Below the pieces are notes generated by a model. The model had not been told where the DNA came from. It searched no databases and saw only the letters and a list, made by a program, of their open reading frames with translations. A program made the translations under genes and the position numbers. Below are positions 53,982 through 63,049 of a DNA stretch of 64,000 nucleotides, piece by piece; the stretch's first letter is position 1; the number at the start of each line of letters is the position of its first letter. The stretch spans positions 1 to 64,000 of the forward strand of contig NZ_VVIW01000025.1 of the NCBI RefSeq assembly GCF_011682045.1. Reading direction: 5' to 3'. This stretch comes from Massilia aquatica. GTDB taxonomy: Bacteria > Pseudomonadota > Gammaproteobacteria > Burkholderiales > Burkholderiaceae_D.

Positions 53982-54878
53982 TTAGTCCTGGCGCGCGACC
54001 CAGGCCGCGACGCCCTCGACGCTGCGAAAATCGGCGACCGAGCGGCAGGCAATCTGCGGATGGCGCGCCTGCATCATGCGCGCCAGGGCCGACCCCGGCC
54101 CCAGTTCCAGCGCGACCGTCACGCCGGCTTCCACCGCCGCATCCATGCAGTCGCTCCAGCGGATCGTCTGCACCAGCTGGCGCGATAATTCATCCACCGC
54201 CTGCGCTTTGGTGTGCAGCGCCAGTGCGCTCACGCCGCCAAGCACCGGGCACGCCGGCATGGCGAAACGCAGCGCTTGCAGGGCCGCGTCAAACGCCGGA
54301 CGGGCCGGCGCCATCAGCGCCGTATGCGAGGCCACCGCGACCGGCAGGCGCTGGAGCTTTGCGCCTTCGGCGGCCACCGCGTCGCCCAGTGCCGCCAGAT
54401 TCCCGGCCAGGCCGCCGGCGATGCAGGCATCGTAGCCGTTGACGATCGCGATCCCGTATCCATATTCCGCAGCCAGAGCGGCGGCCTTGTCGATCGCCAC
54501 GCCGCTCATCGCTACCAGCGCCTGTTCGGGGCCGGCACGGGCCGCGTCATCCATCGCCATCGCCCGTACCCGGCTTAGCGCAATGGCGTCGAGCGGCGCC
54601 AGCGCGCCCGCCACCGACCACGCGGCGACTTCACCGATACTGTACCCGGCGGCCAGCATCGGCGTCGGCAGATGTGCACGCAGCGCTTCCCACAGCGCCA
54701 GCGCGGCTGCCACAATCGCTGGCTGGGCCACCGCGTTATCGAACAGCGTGGCGGCATCCAGACCGATGCCTGCCTGCTCGAGCAGGGCCGCGCCAGCGGC
54801 GTTGCTGCGCGCCAGGTCGAACATGCCCGCATGCTGGCCGCCCTGGCCCGAGCACATGATGAACAGGCCTTGCGTCAC
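53982..54878 (-). CDS. mdcH: Malonate decarboxylase epsilon subunit (malonyl-CoA:ACP transacylase)
   Basis: The 298-residue acyltransferase loads malonyl onto the MdcC acyl carrier protein. The catalytic serine is in AGYSIGEVAAWS, the nearby SGQGGQHAGMF starts the fold, and His is in VASHTALMAPARP, as in FabD-like enzymes. It starts at GTG 54878, overlapping the mdcB stop as GTGA, so the two are coupled. A longer frame upstream is antisense to mdcB. It is the last gene of the malonate operon and converges with moaD (5-base gap). Confidence 0.9.
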   Translation of the reverse strand: MTQGLFIMCSGQGGQHAGMFDLARSNAAGAALLEQAGIGLDAATLFDNAVAQPAIVAAALALWEALRAHLPTPMLAAGYSIGEVAAWSVAGALAPLDAIALSRVRAMAMDDAARAGPEQALVAMSGVAIDKAAALAAEYGYGIAIVNGYDACIAGGLAGNLAALGDAVAAEGAKLQRLPVAVASHTALMAPARPAFDAALQALRFAMPACPVLGGVSALALHTKAQAVDELSRQLVQTIRWSDCMDAAVEAGVTVALELGPGSALARMMQARHPQIACRSVADFRSVEGVAAWVARQD

Positions 54879-55738
54879 CGTTCGTGCTCCACGGTCAGCG
54901 CGTGCACGAAGCAGCTCGCCGCCAGCAGGTCGGCTGCGCCGCCGGGCGACAGATTGCGCTCGACGAACGCGTGGTGGATCGCCAGCGCGTGCGCTTCCCA
55001 GCCGGGTGACGCGGTGCCGCCGGCATGGCAAAAGGCGCTGGCCTGGATGCGCACAAAGGCCGCGCCCTGCGGCCCGCCCCGGTGCACCACGTTGGTGTCG
55101 CTAACGTGAACCATCAGCGCGAACAGCGCGTCGATGCGCGCCTGCTTGATGTCGCGTCCATCCTGGAGCGTACGCCGTAAGGCGCCCAGGCCGGTGCGGA
55201 AAACCGACGGCAGGCCGCTGGCCGCTTCGTGGCGCGCTCCTCTGGCGCCGTGCTTTGCGGCGACCACCAGTCCGTTCGACTGCTGGTCGATCGCTGTGGT
55301 GTGGCCGCCCAATTGCTTGCCCCATCCCGCCAGCAAATGCGTTTGCAGCACGGCTGCCGTCAGGTCGCCGCCGTGGGCGCAGGCCCGTCCGGCGGCCGCG
55401 CACAGCAGGCCAAGGCTGAAAATCGCGCCGCGATGGGTGTTGACGCCGCCGGTGGCACGCAGCATGCGCTGCTCGGCGTCGATGCCGAGCCGCTTGAGCG
55501 TGGCAAACGGGGCGCCCTGGCTGCCGGCGAGGCAAATGTGGCGGAAGTAGTGGCGCAGCGAGAACAGGCTGCGCATGAAGGTGGCGGCGTTCATGTCGGT
55601 GTGGCTGCCGTTGTCGACCATCGACACCAGCCCCGGTTTGGGATACAGCGCCAGTTCGGCGTACAGGCTGGCGATGGCCAGCCTTGCCACGTGCCGGGTG
55701 AGCCGGCGCGTATCGACAAGAGTCGAGGTGTCCATCAT
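54875..55738 (-). CDS. mdcB: Triphosphoribosyl-dephospho-CoA synthase
   Basis: The 287-residue CitG-like enzyme makes the 2'-(5''-triphosphoribosyl)-3'-dephospho-CoA precursor from ATP and dephospho-CoA for the MdcC prosthetic group. The diagnostic YPKPGLVSMVDNGSHTDMNA lies near residue 30-50, followed by GGVNTHRGAIFSLG and GGDLTA. It overlaps mdcG by four bases (ATGA) and mdcH by four (GTGA). An adjacent ATG at 55735 is also possible. Confidence 0.9.
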   Translation of the reverse strand: MMDTSTLVDTRRLTRHVARLAIASLYAELALYPKPGLVSMVDNGSHTDMNAATFMRSLFSLRHYFRHICLAGSQGAPFATLKRLGIDAEQRMLRATGGVNTHRGAIFSLGLLCAAAGRACAHGGDLTAAVLQTHLLAGWGKQLGGHTTAIDQQSNGLVVAAKHGARGARHEAASGLPSVFRTGLGALRRTLQDGRDIKQARIDALFALMVHVSDTNVVHRGGPQGAAFVRIQASAFCHAGGTASPGWEAHALAIHHAFVERNLSPGGAADLLAASCFVHALTVEHER

Positions 55739-56376
55739 GCGAGCAGTTCCCGCAGCGAGTCCGTGCTGACCAAACGCACGCTGACAGCGTCCTTGACCAG
55801 CACGCGCGTGCCGGCCGCCGCATCGCGCCACTCTTTCCAGGCGACGGCGGCGCCGTCCGGGAAGACGATCTCGCCGTCAAGCGGAAGGTGCGCGGCGTGC
55901 GTTTGCAGCAGTTGCATGCCGGCGTCGAGTTCGGGCAGGCTTGCGGGCTTGAACAGGAGGTCGATGTCGGACGATTCGGTCAGATAGGTCAGGCCGGTGA
56001 CGGCTTGCAGGGCCAGCGATCCGTAGGCGCGCAGGCTGATGGTGCCGGCATCGGCCAGCAGCGCCGCCAAGGGCGCTGCCCATCGCTCCGGCGCCGCTGC
56101 TGCGGCGGCGTGCAGCGGCAGCGGATGGTCGGCGCGGGCCACGCTGTTTTCGTTCACCTGTAAGGCGATGCGCAGTTTGCGGCCCGCATCCGGCGGCAGC
56201 GCCAGACCCAGACACACTGTGCCTGGCAAGGCATCCGGTGTGCGGCGCGTGATAATCAACGGCCAGTCATGCGCGCGCCATTGTTCCAGCGCCTGCGCAT
56301 GTGCGGGCGCGGCGCCGTCGAGCGCGGCGGCCCAGCCGGCGCTGTTTAACCAGGCCTGGTCATGGCGCGAGAACAT
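55735..56376 (-). CDS. mdcG: Malonate decarboxylase holo-ACP synthase (phosphoribosyl-dephospho-CoA transferase)
   Basis: The 213-residue nucleotidyltransferase transfers the triphosphoribosyl-dephospho-CoA made by MdcB onto Ser of MdcC. It has LRAYGSLALQAVTG followed by SSDIDLLF, the G-S and D-x-D pair typical of the family. The start at 56376 (MFSRHDQAWLN) overlaps the end of mdcE by 17 bases. It lies between mdcE and mdcB and completes the prosthetic-group pathway inside the operon. Confidence 0.88.
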   Translation of the reverse strand: MFSRHDQAWLNSAGWAAALDGAAPAHAQALEQWRAHDWPLIITRRTPDALPGTVCLGLALPPDAGRKLRIALQVNENSVARADHPLPLHAAAAAAPERWAAPLAALLADAGTISLRAYGSLALQAVTGLTYLTESSDIDLLFKPASLPELDAGMQLLQTHAAHLPLDGEIVFPDGAAVAWKEWRDAAAGTRVLVKDAVSVRLVSTDSLRELLA

Positions 56377-57076
56377 TCGACCCTGCGACGATGGCGGCGA
56401 TGACCGGTTGCGCGAACTTGCGCCCGCCGCGTTCCAGCCCGCGCGCGCTGCGCGCGTCGGTCGGGCCGGCGTCACTGAATGCCTTTGCCAGGCTGGCGGC
56501 CAGGTCGCCATCCCAGATTGCTTCGATGCCGCCCATGCGGGCGTAGTTCTCCGGCCCCGGCGCGAAAACCGGATTCGATACCGCCAGTTCGGTCAGCCGT
56601 TCTTCCGGCACCTTGGTGATGCGCGCCATCGCCGGCAAACCCATGACGCGGATGGTGGCGTCGGGCAGGGCGTAGCAGGCGTCGGCCATCATGCCACTGG
56701 TGATAAACCCGCCCGACAGCGCCTGGTCGTACACCAGTCCGACGACCTTGTGGCCGGAGCGGCGCGCCAGGTCCACGCATTTGCCCAGGTGCGCCATGAA
56801 GCTGTTGATGCCTAACATTTCGTCGCGGTGGCGCAGGCGCTGGCCTACGGTGTCGACCATGATCAGGATCGGCCGGCCCGGATGCTCGCGTACCGTTTGC
56901 AGCACGAAGCGGGCCTGCGCCAGCGCGATCTCGACCCCGATCGGGGCGTGCCCGGTGGTGCCGACAACCGCAATCTCGGCGCCAGCGACGCGCGCGCTGC
57001 CGGAGAGGAAATTGTCGGTGTCGGTGATCGCATGGCCTTCGGGGAAGAGCTGTGGGGCGAGTTCGTTCCAGTTCAT
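56360..57076 (-). CDS. mdcE: Malonate decarboxylase gamma subunit
   Basis: The 238-residue subunit is the partner of MdcD in malonyl-S-ACP decarboxylase, with an acyl-CoA carboxyltransferase-like fold. It has VVGTTGHAPIGVEIALA, PILIMVDTVGQR and YDQALSGGFITSGMMADACY, as in other MdcE proteins. Its ATG at 57076 has a strong GGAGGTG ribosome site and overlaps the mdcD stop as ATGA. Start and length match the family. Confidence 0.9.
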   Translation of the reverse strand: MNWNELAPQLFPEGHAITDTDNFLSGSARVAGAEIAVVGTTGHAPIGVEIALAQARFVLQTVREHPGRPILIMVDTVGQRLRHRDEMLGINSFMAHLGKCVDLARRSGHKVVGLVYDQALSGGFITSGMMADACYALPDATIRVMGLPAMARITKVPEERLTELAVSNPVFAPGPENYARMGGIEAIWDGDLAASLAKAFSDAGPTDARSARGLERGGRKFAQPVIAAIVAGSNVLAP

Positions 57077-57984
57077 CGTGCACCTCCGGGTGTAAAGCTG
57101 GCCGCGAGGGCGGCAAAAGCGTCGGCCTCCATCATCGGCACGGCGGCCGGGTCGGGGATGCCCAGTTCGCGCCAGGCGTCGAGCGGGTCGGCGCAGCCGC
57201 CGAAGCGGGCAATCCGGTCGCTCAGTAAATCCTGTTCGGCTTCCAGCGCGGCCAGGCTCAGTTCCACGCCGCCGGCCGAACTATGCGCGATGGCGGCAAT
57301 GGCGGCATCGCGGAAGGCTTGCACCTCGTCGGGCACGATGGCCTGGCAGTCGCCCATCAGGTAGCGGTGCTTGCCGCCGGTGGTACGCCAGACCAGCGCG
57401 CGGTCGCGCGAATCGAATTCTTCGACGCCGGACGCGGTTTCGATTACTTCGGGGCCGGACATGGCCAGCCGGCCTTCTTCCGACATCACCACCGCGTTGG
57501 CGCAGCGCGCCACGATGCCCATGCCGCCGAAGCAGCCATTCGAGCCGCCCACCAGCGCGATTACGGGAATGCCGGCGGCGCGCGCGTCGAGCAGGGCGCG
57601 CATGACTTCGGACACGGCGATCAGGCCGGCGTTGGCTTCGTGCAGGCGCACGCCGCCGCTTTCCAGCAGCAGCACCACGGCGGCGGCTTTCTCGCGCACC
57701 GCGCGGCGCAGCAGGCCGGTGAGCTTGGCGCCGTGGACTTCGCCCACTGCCCCGCCCATGAAACCGCCTTCCTGCGCGGCGCAGAACACCGGCTGGCCGG
57801 CCAGCTGCGCGCGGCCCACGGCCACGCCATCGTCAAAGGCGACCGGCGCGTCGAGCTGCCCGAGGTGCGGGCTGACCACGCGTGCCGAAGGCGGCAGGAA
57901 TTCTTCGAAGCTGCCGGCGTCGAACAGGCGCGCCAGGCGTTCGCGCGCGGTCAGTTCCATGTAGCTACTAACTGCGCTGCTCAT
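57073..57984 (-). CDS. mdcD: Malonate decarboxylase beta subunit
   Basis: The 303-residue carboxyltransferase-fold subunit decarboxylates malonyl-S-ACP to acetyl-S-ACP together with MdcE. It shows FCAAQEGGFMGGAVGEVHGAKL, VLLLESGGVRLHEANAG, PVIALVGGSNGCFGGMG and SGPEVIETASGVEEFDSRD, typical of MdcD. It overlaps mdcC and mdcE by four bases each (ATGA), so the complex subunits are translationally coupled and probably made in equal amounts. Confidence 0.92.
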   Translation of the reverse strand: MSSAVSSYMELTARERLARLFDAGSFEEFLPPSARVVSPHLGQLDAPVAFDDGVAVGRAQLAGQPVFCAAQEGGFMGGAVGEVHGAKLTGLLRRAVREKAAAVVLLLESGGVRLHEANAGLIAVSEVMRALLDARAAGIPVIALVGGSNGCFGGMGIVARCANAVVMSEEGRLAMSGPEVIETASGVEEFDSRDRALVWRTTGGKHRYLMGDCQAIVPDEVQAFRDAAIAAIAHSSAGGVELSLAALEAEQDLLSDRIARFGGCADPLDAWRELGIPDPAAVPMMEADAFAALAASFTPGGAR

Positions 57985-58295
57985 GCGTCTTCTCCCAGCA
58001 TCGTTTGCACCGCCTGGTCCAGCCGCAGGCTGACCACGGCGGGTGTGGCGCCCATGTCGTTGATGTCGATGCGCGTATCCATCAGTTGCCAGCGCTCGTG
58101 AAAGTCGCGCATTACCGCTTCCCAGGTAGCGCCGAAGCCCACGGCGGCGGTCTTGATGGCGATGGTGCAGGCACCGTCCAGCGGCGCCGATTCGATCAGC
58201 ACTTCCAGGTTGCCTGAGCCGACCACGCCGACCACCTGCGCCTGCGCAGGCAGCACGCGGGTGCCGTTTTCGAAGCGATATTCGAGCGTTTCCAT
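57981..58295 (-). CDS. mdcC: Malonate decarboxylase acyl carrier protein (delta)
   Basis: The 104-residue acyl carrier protein has METLEYRFENGTRVLPAQAQ at the N-terminus and VVGVVGSGNLEVLIES, where Ser27 in GSGNLE is the likely attachment site for the phosphoribosyl-dephospho-CoA arm, by homology with studied MdcC. It ends TMLGEDA. The start at 58295 has GGAG about seven bases upstream, and the ATG lies 14 bases beyond mdcA. Its stop overlaps mdcD as ATGA. Confidence 0.92.
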   Translation of the reverse strand: METLEYRFENGTRVLPAQAQVVGVVGSGNLEVLIESAPLDGACTIAIKTAAVGFGATWEAVMRDFHERWQLMDTRIDINDMGATPAVVSLRLDQAVQTMLGEDA

Positions 58296-58309
58296 AATGT
58301 CTCCAGTCT

Positions 58310-59977
58310 TTACCAGTTGCGGAAGCGCTTCGGCGGGTTGTACAAACCGCCCGAGGCGCGCACCAGGTCTTTCATGTTCCTGGCGGCGAGCAGGTCGCGC
58401 GTGGCGAGCCGCTTGTCGACGCCGATGTCTTCGGCGCGCTGGATAATGCCGCGATCGCGCAGGTTTTCCACCATGCGCCGGTCGCGCCCCATGCCGGCCG
58501 GCGTGTAGCCGGCCACGCCGCGAATGGCTTGCTCGCGCTCTTCGTCGCTGCGGCACAGCAGCAGGTTGGCGATGCCTTCTTCGGTCAGGATGTGGGTGAC
58601 GTCGTCGCCGTAGATCATGACCGGCGGGATCGCCATGCCGGCCTGCTCGGCCAAATCCCACGCATCGAGCTTGTTTACAAACGCCGGCTGCATATGCTCG
58701 CGGAAGGTTTCGACAATCTGTACCACCAGCTTCTGGCCGCGCGGGATGGTGTTGCGGCCTTCGCGCGCCTGCTGGCCGGCTTTCAGCCACGCCGGGCTGG
58801 CATGGCGCCGGCCGCGCGCGTCCGCGCCCATGTTCGGGGCGCCGCCGAAGCCGGCGATGCGGCCCTGGGTCGCGGTCGAGGAGTTACCCTGCAAGTCGAT
58901 CTGCAGGGTCGAGCCGATGAACATGTCGCAGGCGTAGTGGCCGGCGGCCTGGCACATGGCGCGGTTGCTGCGCATGCTGCCATCGGGGCCGGTAAAAAAC
59001 ACGTCGGGGCGCGCGCGGATATAGTCTTCCATGCCCAGTTCGGAGCCGAACGAATACACCGATTCGACGAAGCCCGATTCGATCGCGGGGATCAAGGCCG
59101 GGTGCGGATTGAGCGCCCAGTGGCGCGCGATCTTGCCCTTCAAACCAAGCGACTCGCCGTAGGTCGGCAGCAGCAGTTCGATGGCCGCCGTGTCGAAGCC
59201 GATGCCGTGGTTCAGGCGATCGACTTCGTAGGGTGCGTAGATGCCCTTGATGGCCATCATCGCCATCAGCACCTGGATTTCGGAAATCTGCGCAGGGTCG
59301 CGCGTAAACAGCGGTTCTATATAGTAGGGGCGCGGCGACTGCACCACGAAGTCGACCCAGTCGGCGGGAATGTCCACGCGCGGCAGGGTGTCCATGATGC
59401 GGTTCACCTGCACAATCACGATGCCGTTCTTGAAGGCCGTCGCTTCCGCAATCGGCGGCGTGTCTTCGGTATTCGGGCCGGTGTACAGGTTACCGTGGCG
59501 GTCGGCCGCTTCGGCCGCGATCAGGCACACGCGCGGCGTCAGGTCGATGAAGTAACGGCTGAACAGCTCAAGATAGGTATGGATCGCGCCGATCTTGAGT
59601 TTGCCGGCGGCGAGCAGCTTGGCCACGCGGGCCGCCTGCGGCCCTGAGAATGAAAAATCGAGGCGGTCGGCGACCCCGCGCTCGAACACGTCGAGGTGCT
59701 GCGGCAGTGCCAGCACCGATTGCAGCATGTGCAGGCCATTGACCCGTGCCGGATCGAGCTGCGCCAGCGCCTGGCCTAGAAAATCGGCCTGCTTCTGGTT
59801 GTTCCCCTCCAGGCAAACGCGGTCGCCCCGTTCGATCACGGCATACAGCAGGTCCGGCAGCAGCGCCGCAGGCAGCGCTTTGCCGTCGAGCGCACCGCCA
59901 AGCGAGGCGCCCGCCCGCGCCAGGCGTTCGGCGCGGTTGGTTTGCAAGGTATTCCACTTCGCTGGCGATGCACTCAT
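58310..59977 (-). CDS. mdcA: Malonate decarboxylase alpha subunit
   Basis: The 555-residue subunit exchanges acetyl for malonyl on the acyl carrier protein (acetyl-S-ACP:malonate ACP transferase) and has a CoA-transferase fold. Examples of conserved parts are ADRHGNLYTGPNTED, the central GIYAPYEVDRLNHGIGFDTAAIELLLPTYGESLGLKG region, and GNSSTATQGRIAGFGGAPNMGADA. The start at 59977 directly abuts the dctM stop. Its own ribosome site overlaps the end of dctM, so reading is coupled with the transporter genes. Confidence 0.93.
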   Translation of the reverse strand: MSASPAKWNTLQTNRAERLARAGASLGGALDGKALPAALLPDLLYAVIERGDRVCLEGNNQKQADFLGQALAQLDPARVNGLHMLQSVLALPQHLDVFERGVADRLDFSFSGPQAARVAKLLAAGKLKIGAIHTYLELFSRYFIDLTPRVCLIAAEAADRHGNLYTGPNTEDTPPIAEATAFKNGIVIVQVNRIMDTLPRVDIPADWVDFVVQSPRPYYIEPLFTRDPAQISEIQVLMAMMAIKGIYAPYEVDRLNHGIGFDTAAIELLLPTYGESLGLKGKIARHWALNPHPALIPAIESGFVESVYSFGSELGMEDYIRARPDVFFTGPDGSMRSNRAMCQAAGHYACDMFIGSTLQIDLQGNSSTATQGRIAGFGGAPNMGADARGRRHASPAWLKAGQQAREGRNTIPRGQKLVVQIVETFREHMQPAFVNKLDAWDLAEQAGMAIPPVMIYGDDVTHILTEEGIANLLLCRSDEEREQAIRGVAGYTPAGMGRDRRMVENLRDRGIIQRAEDIGVDKRLATRDLLAARNMKDLVRASGGLYNPPKRFRNW

Positions 59978-61327
59978 CTATTTTGCTCCCATCATCATGT
60001 CAGGCAGGCCGGTCGCGATCGAAGGAAAGAGGCAGAGCAGCACCACCGCAACGAACATCAGGCCGAGGAAGGGCATGACGCCCCAGATCACATCCTTGAG
60101 CGGAATATCGGGCGCGATGTTCTTGATCACGAAGATATTCAAGCCCACCGGAGGGTGAATCAGCCCCATTTCCATCACCACGGTCATCACGATACCAAAC
60201 CAGATCAAGTCAAAGCCTGCTTCCTTCAGCGGCGGCAGGATGATCGGCGCGGTCATCAGGATGATCGATACCGGCGGCAGGAAAAAGCCGAATACCACCA
60301 CCATCAGCAGGATCACCGACAGCAGCACCCAGCGCGACAGGTGCATGTCGACCACCCACTGCGCAGCCGACTGGCTGATATGCAGGTAGCTCATGACGTA
60401 CGAATAGAGCAGCGACATCCCGATAATCAACAGCAGCATCGTCGATTCCTTGATGGTCGACGACAGGATCGGCGCCAGGTCCTTCGGCCGCCACACATTG
60501 TAGACCACCGCGATCAGCACCAGCGCCAGCATCGCGCCCAGGCCCGCCGTTTCGGACGGGGTGGCGTAACCGCCGTACAGCGCCACCATCACGCCGATCA
60601 GCAGGACGATGAAGGGCAGCACGCGCGGCAGCATTTCGACTTTTTCGCGCAGGGTGAAATGCTCGGTTTCGAGGTAAGGCGACTTGTCGCCGCCTGCTTC
60701 GTAGATGGCCTTGGCCATGCCGTATTCCTTGCGCGCGCGGTACACCGCATAGCCGGCGAACAGGGCGACGAGCAGCACGCCCGGGCCGATCCCGGCCAGG
60801 AACAGGCGGCCGAGCGATTGTTCCGCCGCGACCGCGTACAGGATCATGGTGATCGACGGCGGCAGCAAGATACCCAGGGTGCCGCCGGCGGCGATGATGC
60901 CGGCCGCGAAACCGGGCGAGTAGCCGCGCTTGCGCATTTCCGGAATGCCGGCCGAGCCGATCGCCGAGCAGGTCGCGGGCGACGAGCCGGCCATCGCCGC
61001 GAACAGCGCGCACGCGAACACGTTGGCGATGCCGAGGCCACCGGGGACCTTGTGCAGCCAGGTATGGATGGCCGAATACAGGTCCTTGCCCGCCGGTGAC
61101 TTGCCGATCGCCGCCCCCTTGAGGATGAACAGGGGGATCGAGAGCAGGGTGATGGACGCCATTTCCTCATACACGTTCTGGGTCACCGTGTCGAGCGAGG
61201 ACGACGGCATGAAGAAGTACATGAAGGAGACAGCCACCACCCCGAGGGCGAAGGCGATCGGCATGCCGGAGCACATGACGATCAGGGTGACGACGCCGTA
61301 CAGGGCGCCGAGAGTGAGGTCGGTCAT
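59978..61327 (-). CDS. dctM: TRAP transporter large membrane subunit (DctM family)
   Basis: The 449-residue, roughly twelve-helix protein is the sodium-coupled translocation subunit of a tripartite ATP-independent transporter. It has the family patterns FACALFAAMAGSSPATCSAIGSAGIPEM, GTLGILLPPSITMILYA, and LPPVSIILMTAPIILPPL. It overlaps dctQ as ATGA and abuts mdcA, so it is certainly part of the malonate operon. Its probable substrate is malonate or a related dicarboxylate. Location is the inner membrane. Confidence 0.92.
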   Translation of the reverse strand: MTDLTLGALYGVVTLIVMCSGMPIAFALGVVAVSFMYFFMPSSSLDTVTQNVYEEMASITLLSIPLFILKGAAIGKSPAGKDLYSAIHTWLHKVPGGLGIANVFACALFAAMAGSSPATCSAIGSAGIPEMRKRGYSPGFAAGIIAAGGTLGILLPPSITMILYAVAAEQSLGRLFLAGIGPGVLLVALFAGYAVYRARKEYGMAKAIYEAGGDKSPYLETEHFTLREKVEMLPRVLPFIVLLIGVMVALYGGYATPSETAGLGAMLALVLIAVVYNVWRPKDLAPILSSTIKESTMLLLIIGMSLLYSYVMSYLHISQSAAQWVVDMHLSRWVLLSVILLMVVVFGFFLPPVSIILMTAPIILPPLKEAGFDLIWFGIVMTVVMEMGLIHPPVGLNIFVIKNIAPDIPLKDVIWGVMPFLGLMFVAVVLLCLFPSIATGLPDMMMGAK

Positions 61328-61902
61328 GGAGCGCTCCGCTGGTCTGCTGGTTTGTTGGCGGGTTTATTGGTCACGTGGGCCAGCACCTGGATCAGGATCT
61401 GCAAGGTCAGGATGCTGATCCCGAGCGCCATCATGCCGTACGGGATCCACAGCGGCGGCGCAAAGGTCGACGAGGTGGTCTGGCCGTCGACCCAGGCTTC
61501 GTGAAACAGGGTCCACGACTTCCACGAAAAGAAGGCGCAGAACAGGCACGAGATCAGGTCGACCAGGAACAGGCGCACCGCGTTGACCTTCGGCGGCAGC
61601 AGCGACGCCAGCGCCTCGATGCCGATATGGCCGCGCATCGACTGCACGTACCCGGTGCAGAAGAAGGTCACGCCGACCAGCATGAACACCGCCGCTTCAT
61701 CCTGCCAGTCGGTCGGCAGCTTGAAGAAGTAGCGCGACACCACCGAGTAGGTCAGCACCAGGGCGGTGATGACCAGCGCCCACATCGACAGCAGCAGCAA
61801 CAGGCTATTGAGCCTGTCGAGCAGTCGCGATACTTTGGCCAGGGTGGGGTTGTCGGGCACCGCCGGCCCTTTGGCCGGCGCTAGCTCGAAGCCATGACTC
61901 AC
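61324..61902 (-). CDS. dctQ: TRAP transporter small membrane subunit (DctQ family)
   Basis: The 192-residue protein has four membrane helices. The helix 2 region with the charged PTDWQDEAAVFMLVGVTFF motif is characteristic of DctQ. It starts at GTG 61902, overlapping the dctP stop as GTGA, and ends overlapping dctM as ATGA. The long in-frame extension upstream is antisense to dctP and is not coding. It forms the membrane complex with DctM. Confidence 0.88.
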   Translation of the reverse strand: MSHGFELAPAKGPAVPDNPTLAKVSRLLDRLNSLLLLLSMWALVITALVLTYSVVSRYFFKLPTDWQDEAAVFMLVGVTFFCTGYVQSMRGHIGIEALASLLPPKVNAVRLFLVDLISCLFCAFFSWKSWTLFHEAWVDGQTTSSTFAPPLWIPYGMMALGISILTLQILIQVLAHVTNKPANKPADQRSAP

Positions 61903-62915
61903 AGGGTCTTCTCCGCGAGGGCCAGCAGCTTGGCGCAGTTGGCGTTCTTCTCGCGGTAGTCCTTCCATGCCGTGGTGCGCGCGATGGCTTGCCATTTCTT
62001 GACCGTGGCCGCGTTCAGGTCGACGACCTTGGCGCCGGCTTTCTGGTACACGGCGGCGACGGCGGAGTCGTCCTCCTGCGCCGATTTGCGCGCGAACGCT
62101 TCGAGTTCGCCGCCGACCGCCATCAGGATCGCCTGCTGGTCTTTCGGCAGGCGGTCGAAGACGGCCTTGGACATCATCAGCGGCTCGAACATGAACCAGT
62201 AGGCGCCGCCACGGCCGGTGGTCAGCGCTTTCGACACTTCTTCGAGACGGAACGAGATCAGCGACGTCGACGAGGTCAGCGCCGCATCCATCGCGCCGGT
62301 CTGCATGGCCGCGTAGATTTCGTTCGACGGCAGGGTGACCACCGCAGCGCCGGCTTCCTTGAGGATCAGGTCCATCTCGCGCGAGCCGCCGCGCACCTTC
62401 ATGCCGCGCACGTCTTCCGGTTCGACGATCGGCTTGCTGCGCGAGGCCACGCCGCCCGCCTGCCAGATCCAGCTCAGGACCACGATGCCTTTTTCGGCCA
62501 GGATGCGGGCCAGTTCCTTGCCCACTTCGGCGTTTTTCCAGCTGTAGCCTTGCTCGTAGCTGGTCACCAGGCCAGGCATCAGGCCGATATTGACCTCCGG
62601 GACTTCGCCGCCGGCATAGGAGAGCGGGACCAGCGACAGGTCGAGTGCGCCCTTGCGCATCGCCGAGAACTGGGCATTGGTTTTCATCAGGGAGGAACCC
62701 GGATAGATCGAGAACTTGAGCGCGCCCTTGCTGCGCTTTTCCACGTCGGCTGCGAACATGCGGCACAGACGGTCGCGGAAGTCGCCTTCGTTGATGGTAC
62801 CGCCTGGGAACTGGTGCGAGATTTTCAAACTGGTCGACTGGGCCCAGGCATTGTGCATCCAGAGTGGGCTCGAGGCGAGCGCGGCAAGCACGGTTCTGCG
62901 GGTCATTACGGTCAT
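61899..62915 (-). CDS. dctP: TRAP transporter solute-binding protein (DctP family)
   Basis: The 338-residue periplasmic protein has a twin-arginine-like MTRRTVLAAL signal start and a cleavage near NAWAQ-STS (residue about 26). The DctP pattern continues with KISHQFPGGTINEGDFRD, YPGSSLMKTNAQFSAMRKGALDL, GMKVRGGSREMDL and QTGAMDAALTSST. An Arg in the RGG segment should contact the carboxylate. The start at 62915 has a GGAGG about six bases upstream. It is the first gene of the malonate operon; malonate is the likely ligand by context. Confidence 0.92.
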   Translation of the reverse strand: MTVMTRRTVLAALASSPLWMHNAWAQSTSLKISHQFPGGTINEGDFRDRLCRMFAADVEKRSKGALKFSIYPGSSLMKTNAQFSAMRKGALDLSLVPLSYAGGEVPEVNIGLMPGLVTSYEQGYSWKNAEVGKELARILAEKGIVVLSWIWQAGGVASRSKPIVEPEDVRGMKVRGGSREMDLILKEAGAAVVTLPSNEIYAAMQTGAMDAALTSSTSLISFRLEEVSKALTTGRGGAYWFMFEPLMMSKAVFDRLPKDQQAILMAVGGELEAFARKSAQEDDSAVAAVYQKAGAKVVDLNAATVKKWQAIARTTAWKDYREKNANCAKLLALAEKTL

Positions 62916-63012
62916 ACATCCTCCAAGATGATGGAAACTGCGCGGGTGGTGGCACTACGTCGAAGGACGACGCGGCACACGCATGTAATTTGGCGTGTGG
63001 AAACGTCGTTTC

Positions 63013-63024
63013 TTGGTATACAGT
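63013..63024. promoter_or_regulatory. GTATAC operator O1 at the mdc promoter
   Basis: TTGGTATACAGT carries the GTATAC palindrome (63016-63021). It lies at the predicted start of the minus-strand operon transcript and shares the core with O2 at 63077-63086. From memory, the Acinetobacter malonate repressor MdcY binds a palindrome of the form ATTGTATACAAT, which fits. Confidence 0.55.
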
Positions 63025-63049
63025 AATATTTCTAAAAATACCTTGTCAA
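63023..63049 (-). promoter_or_regulatory. Promoter of the dctPQM-mdc operon
   Basis: Read on the minus strand, TTGACA (63049-63044) precedes TATTAC (63028-63023) with a 15-base spacer. Transcription would start near 63016, inside operator O1, leaving a leader of about 100 bases before the dctP ATG at 62915. The short spacer makes the exact -10 uncertain. Confidence 0.5.
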
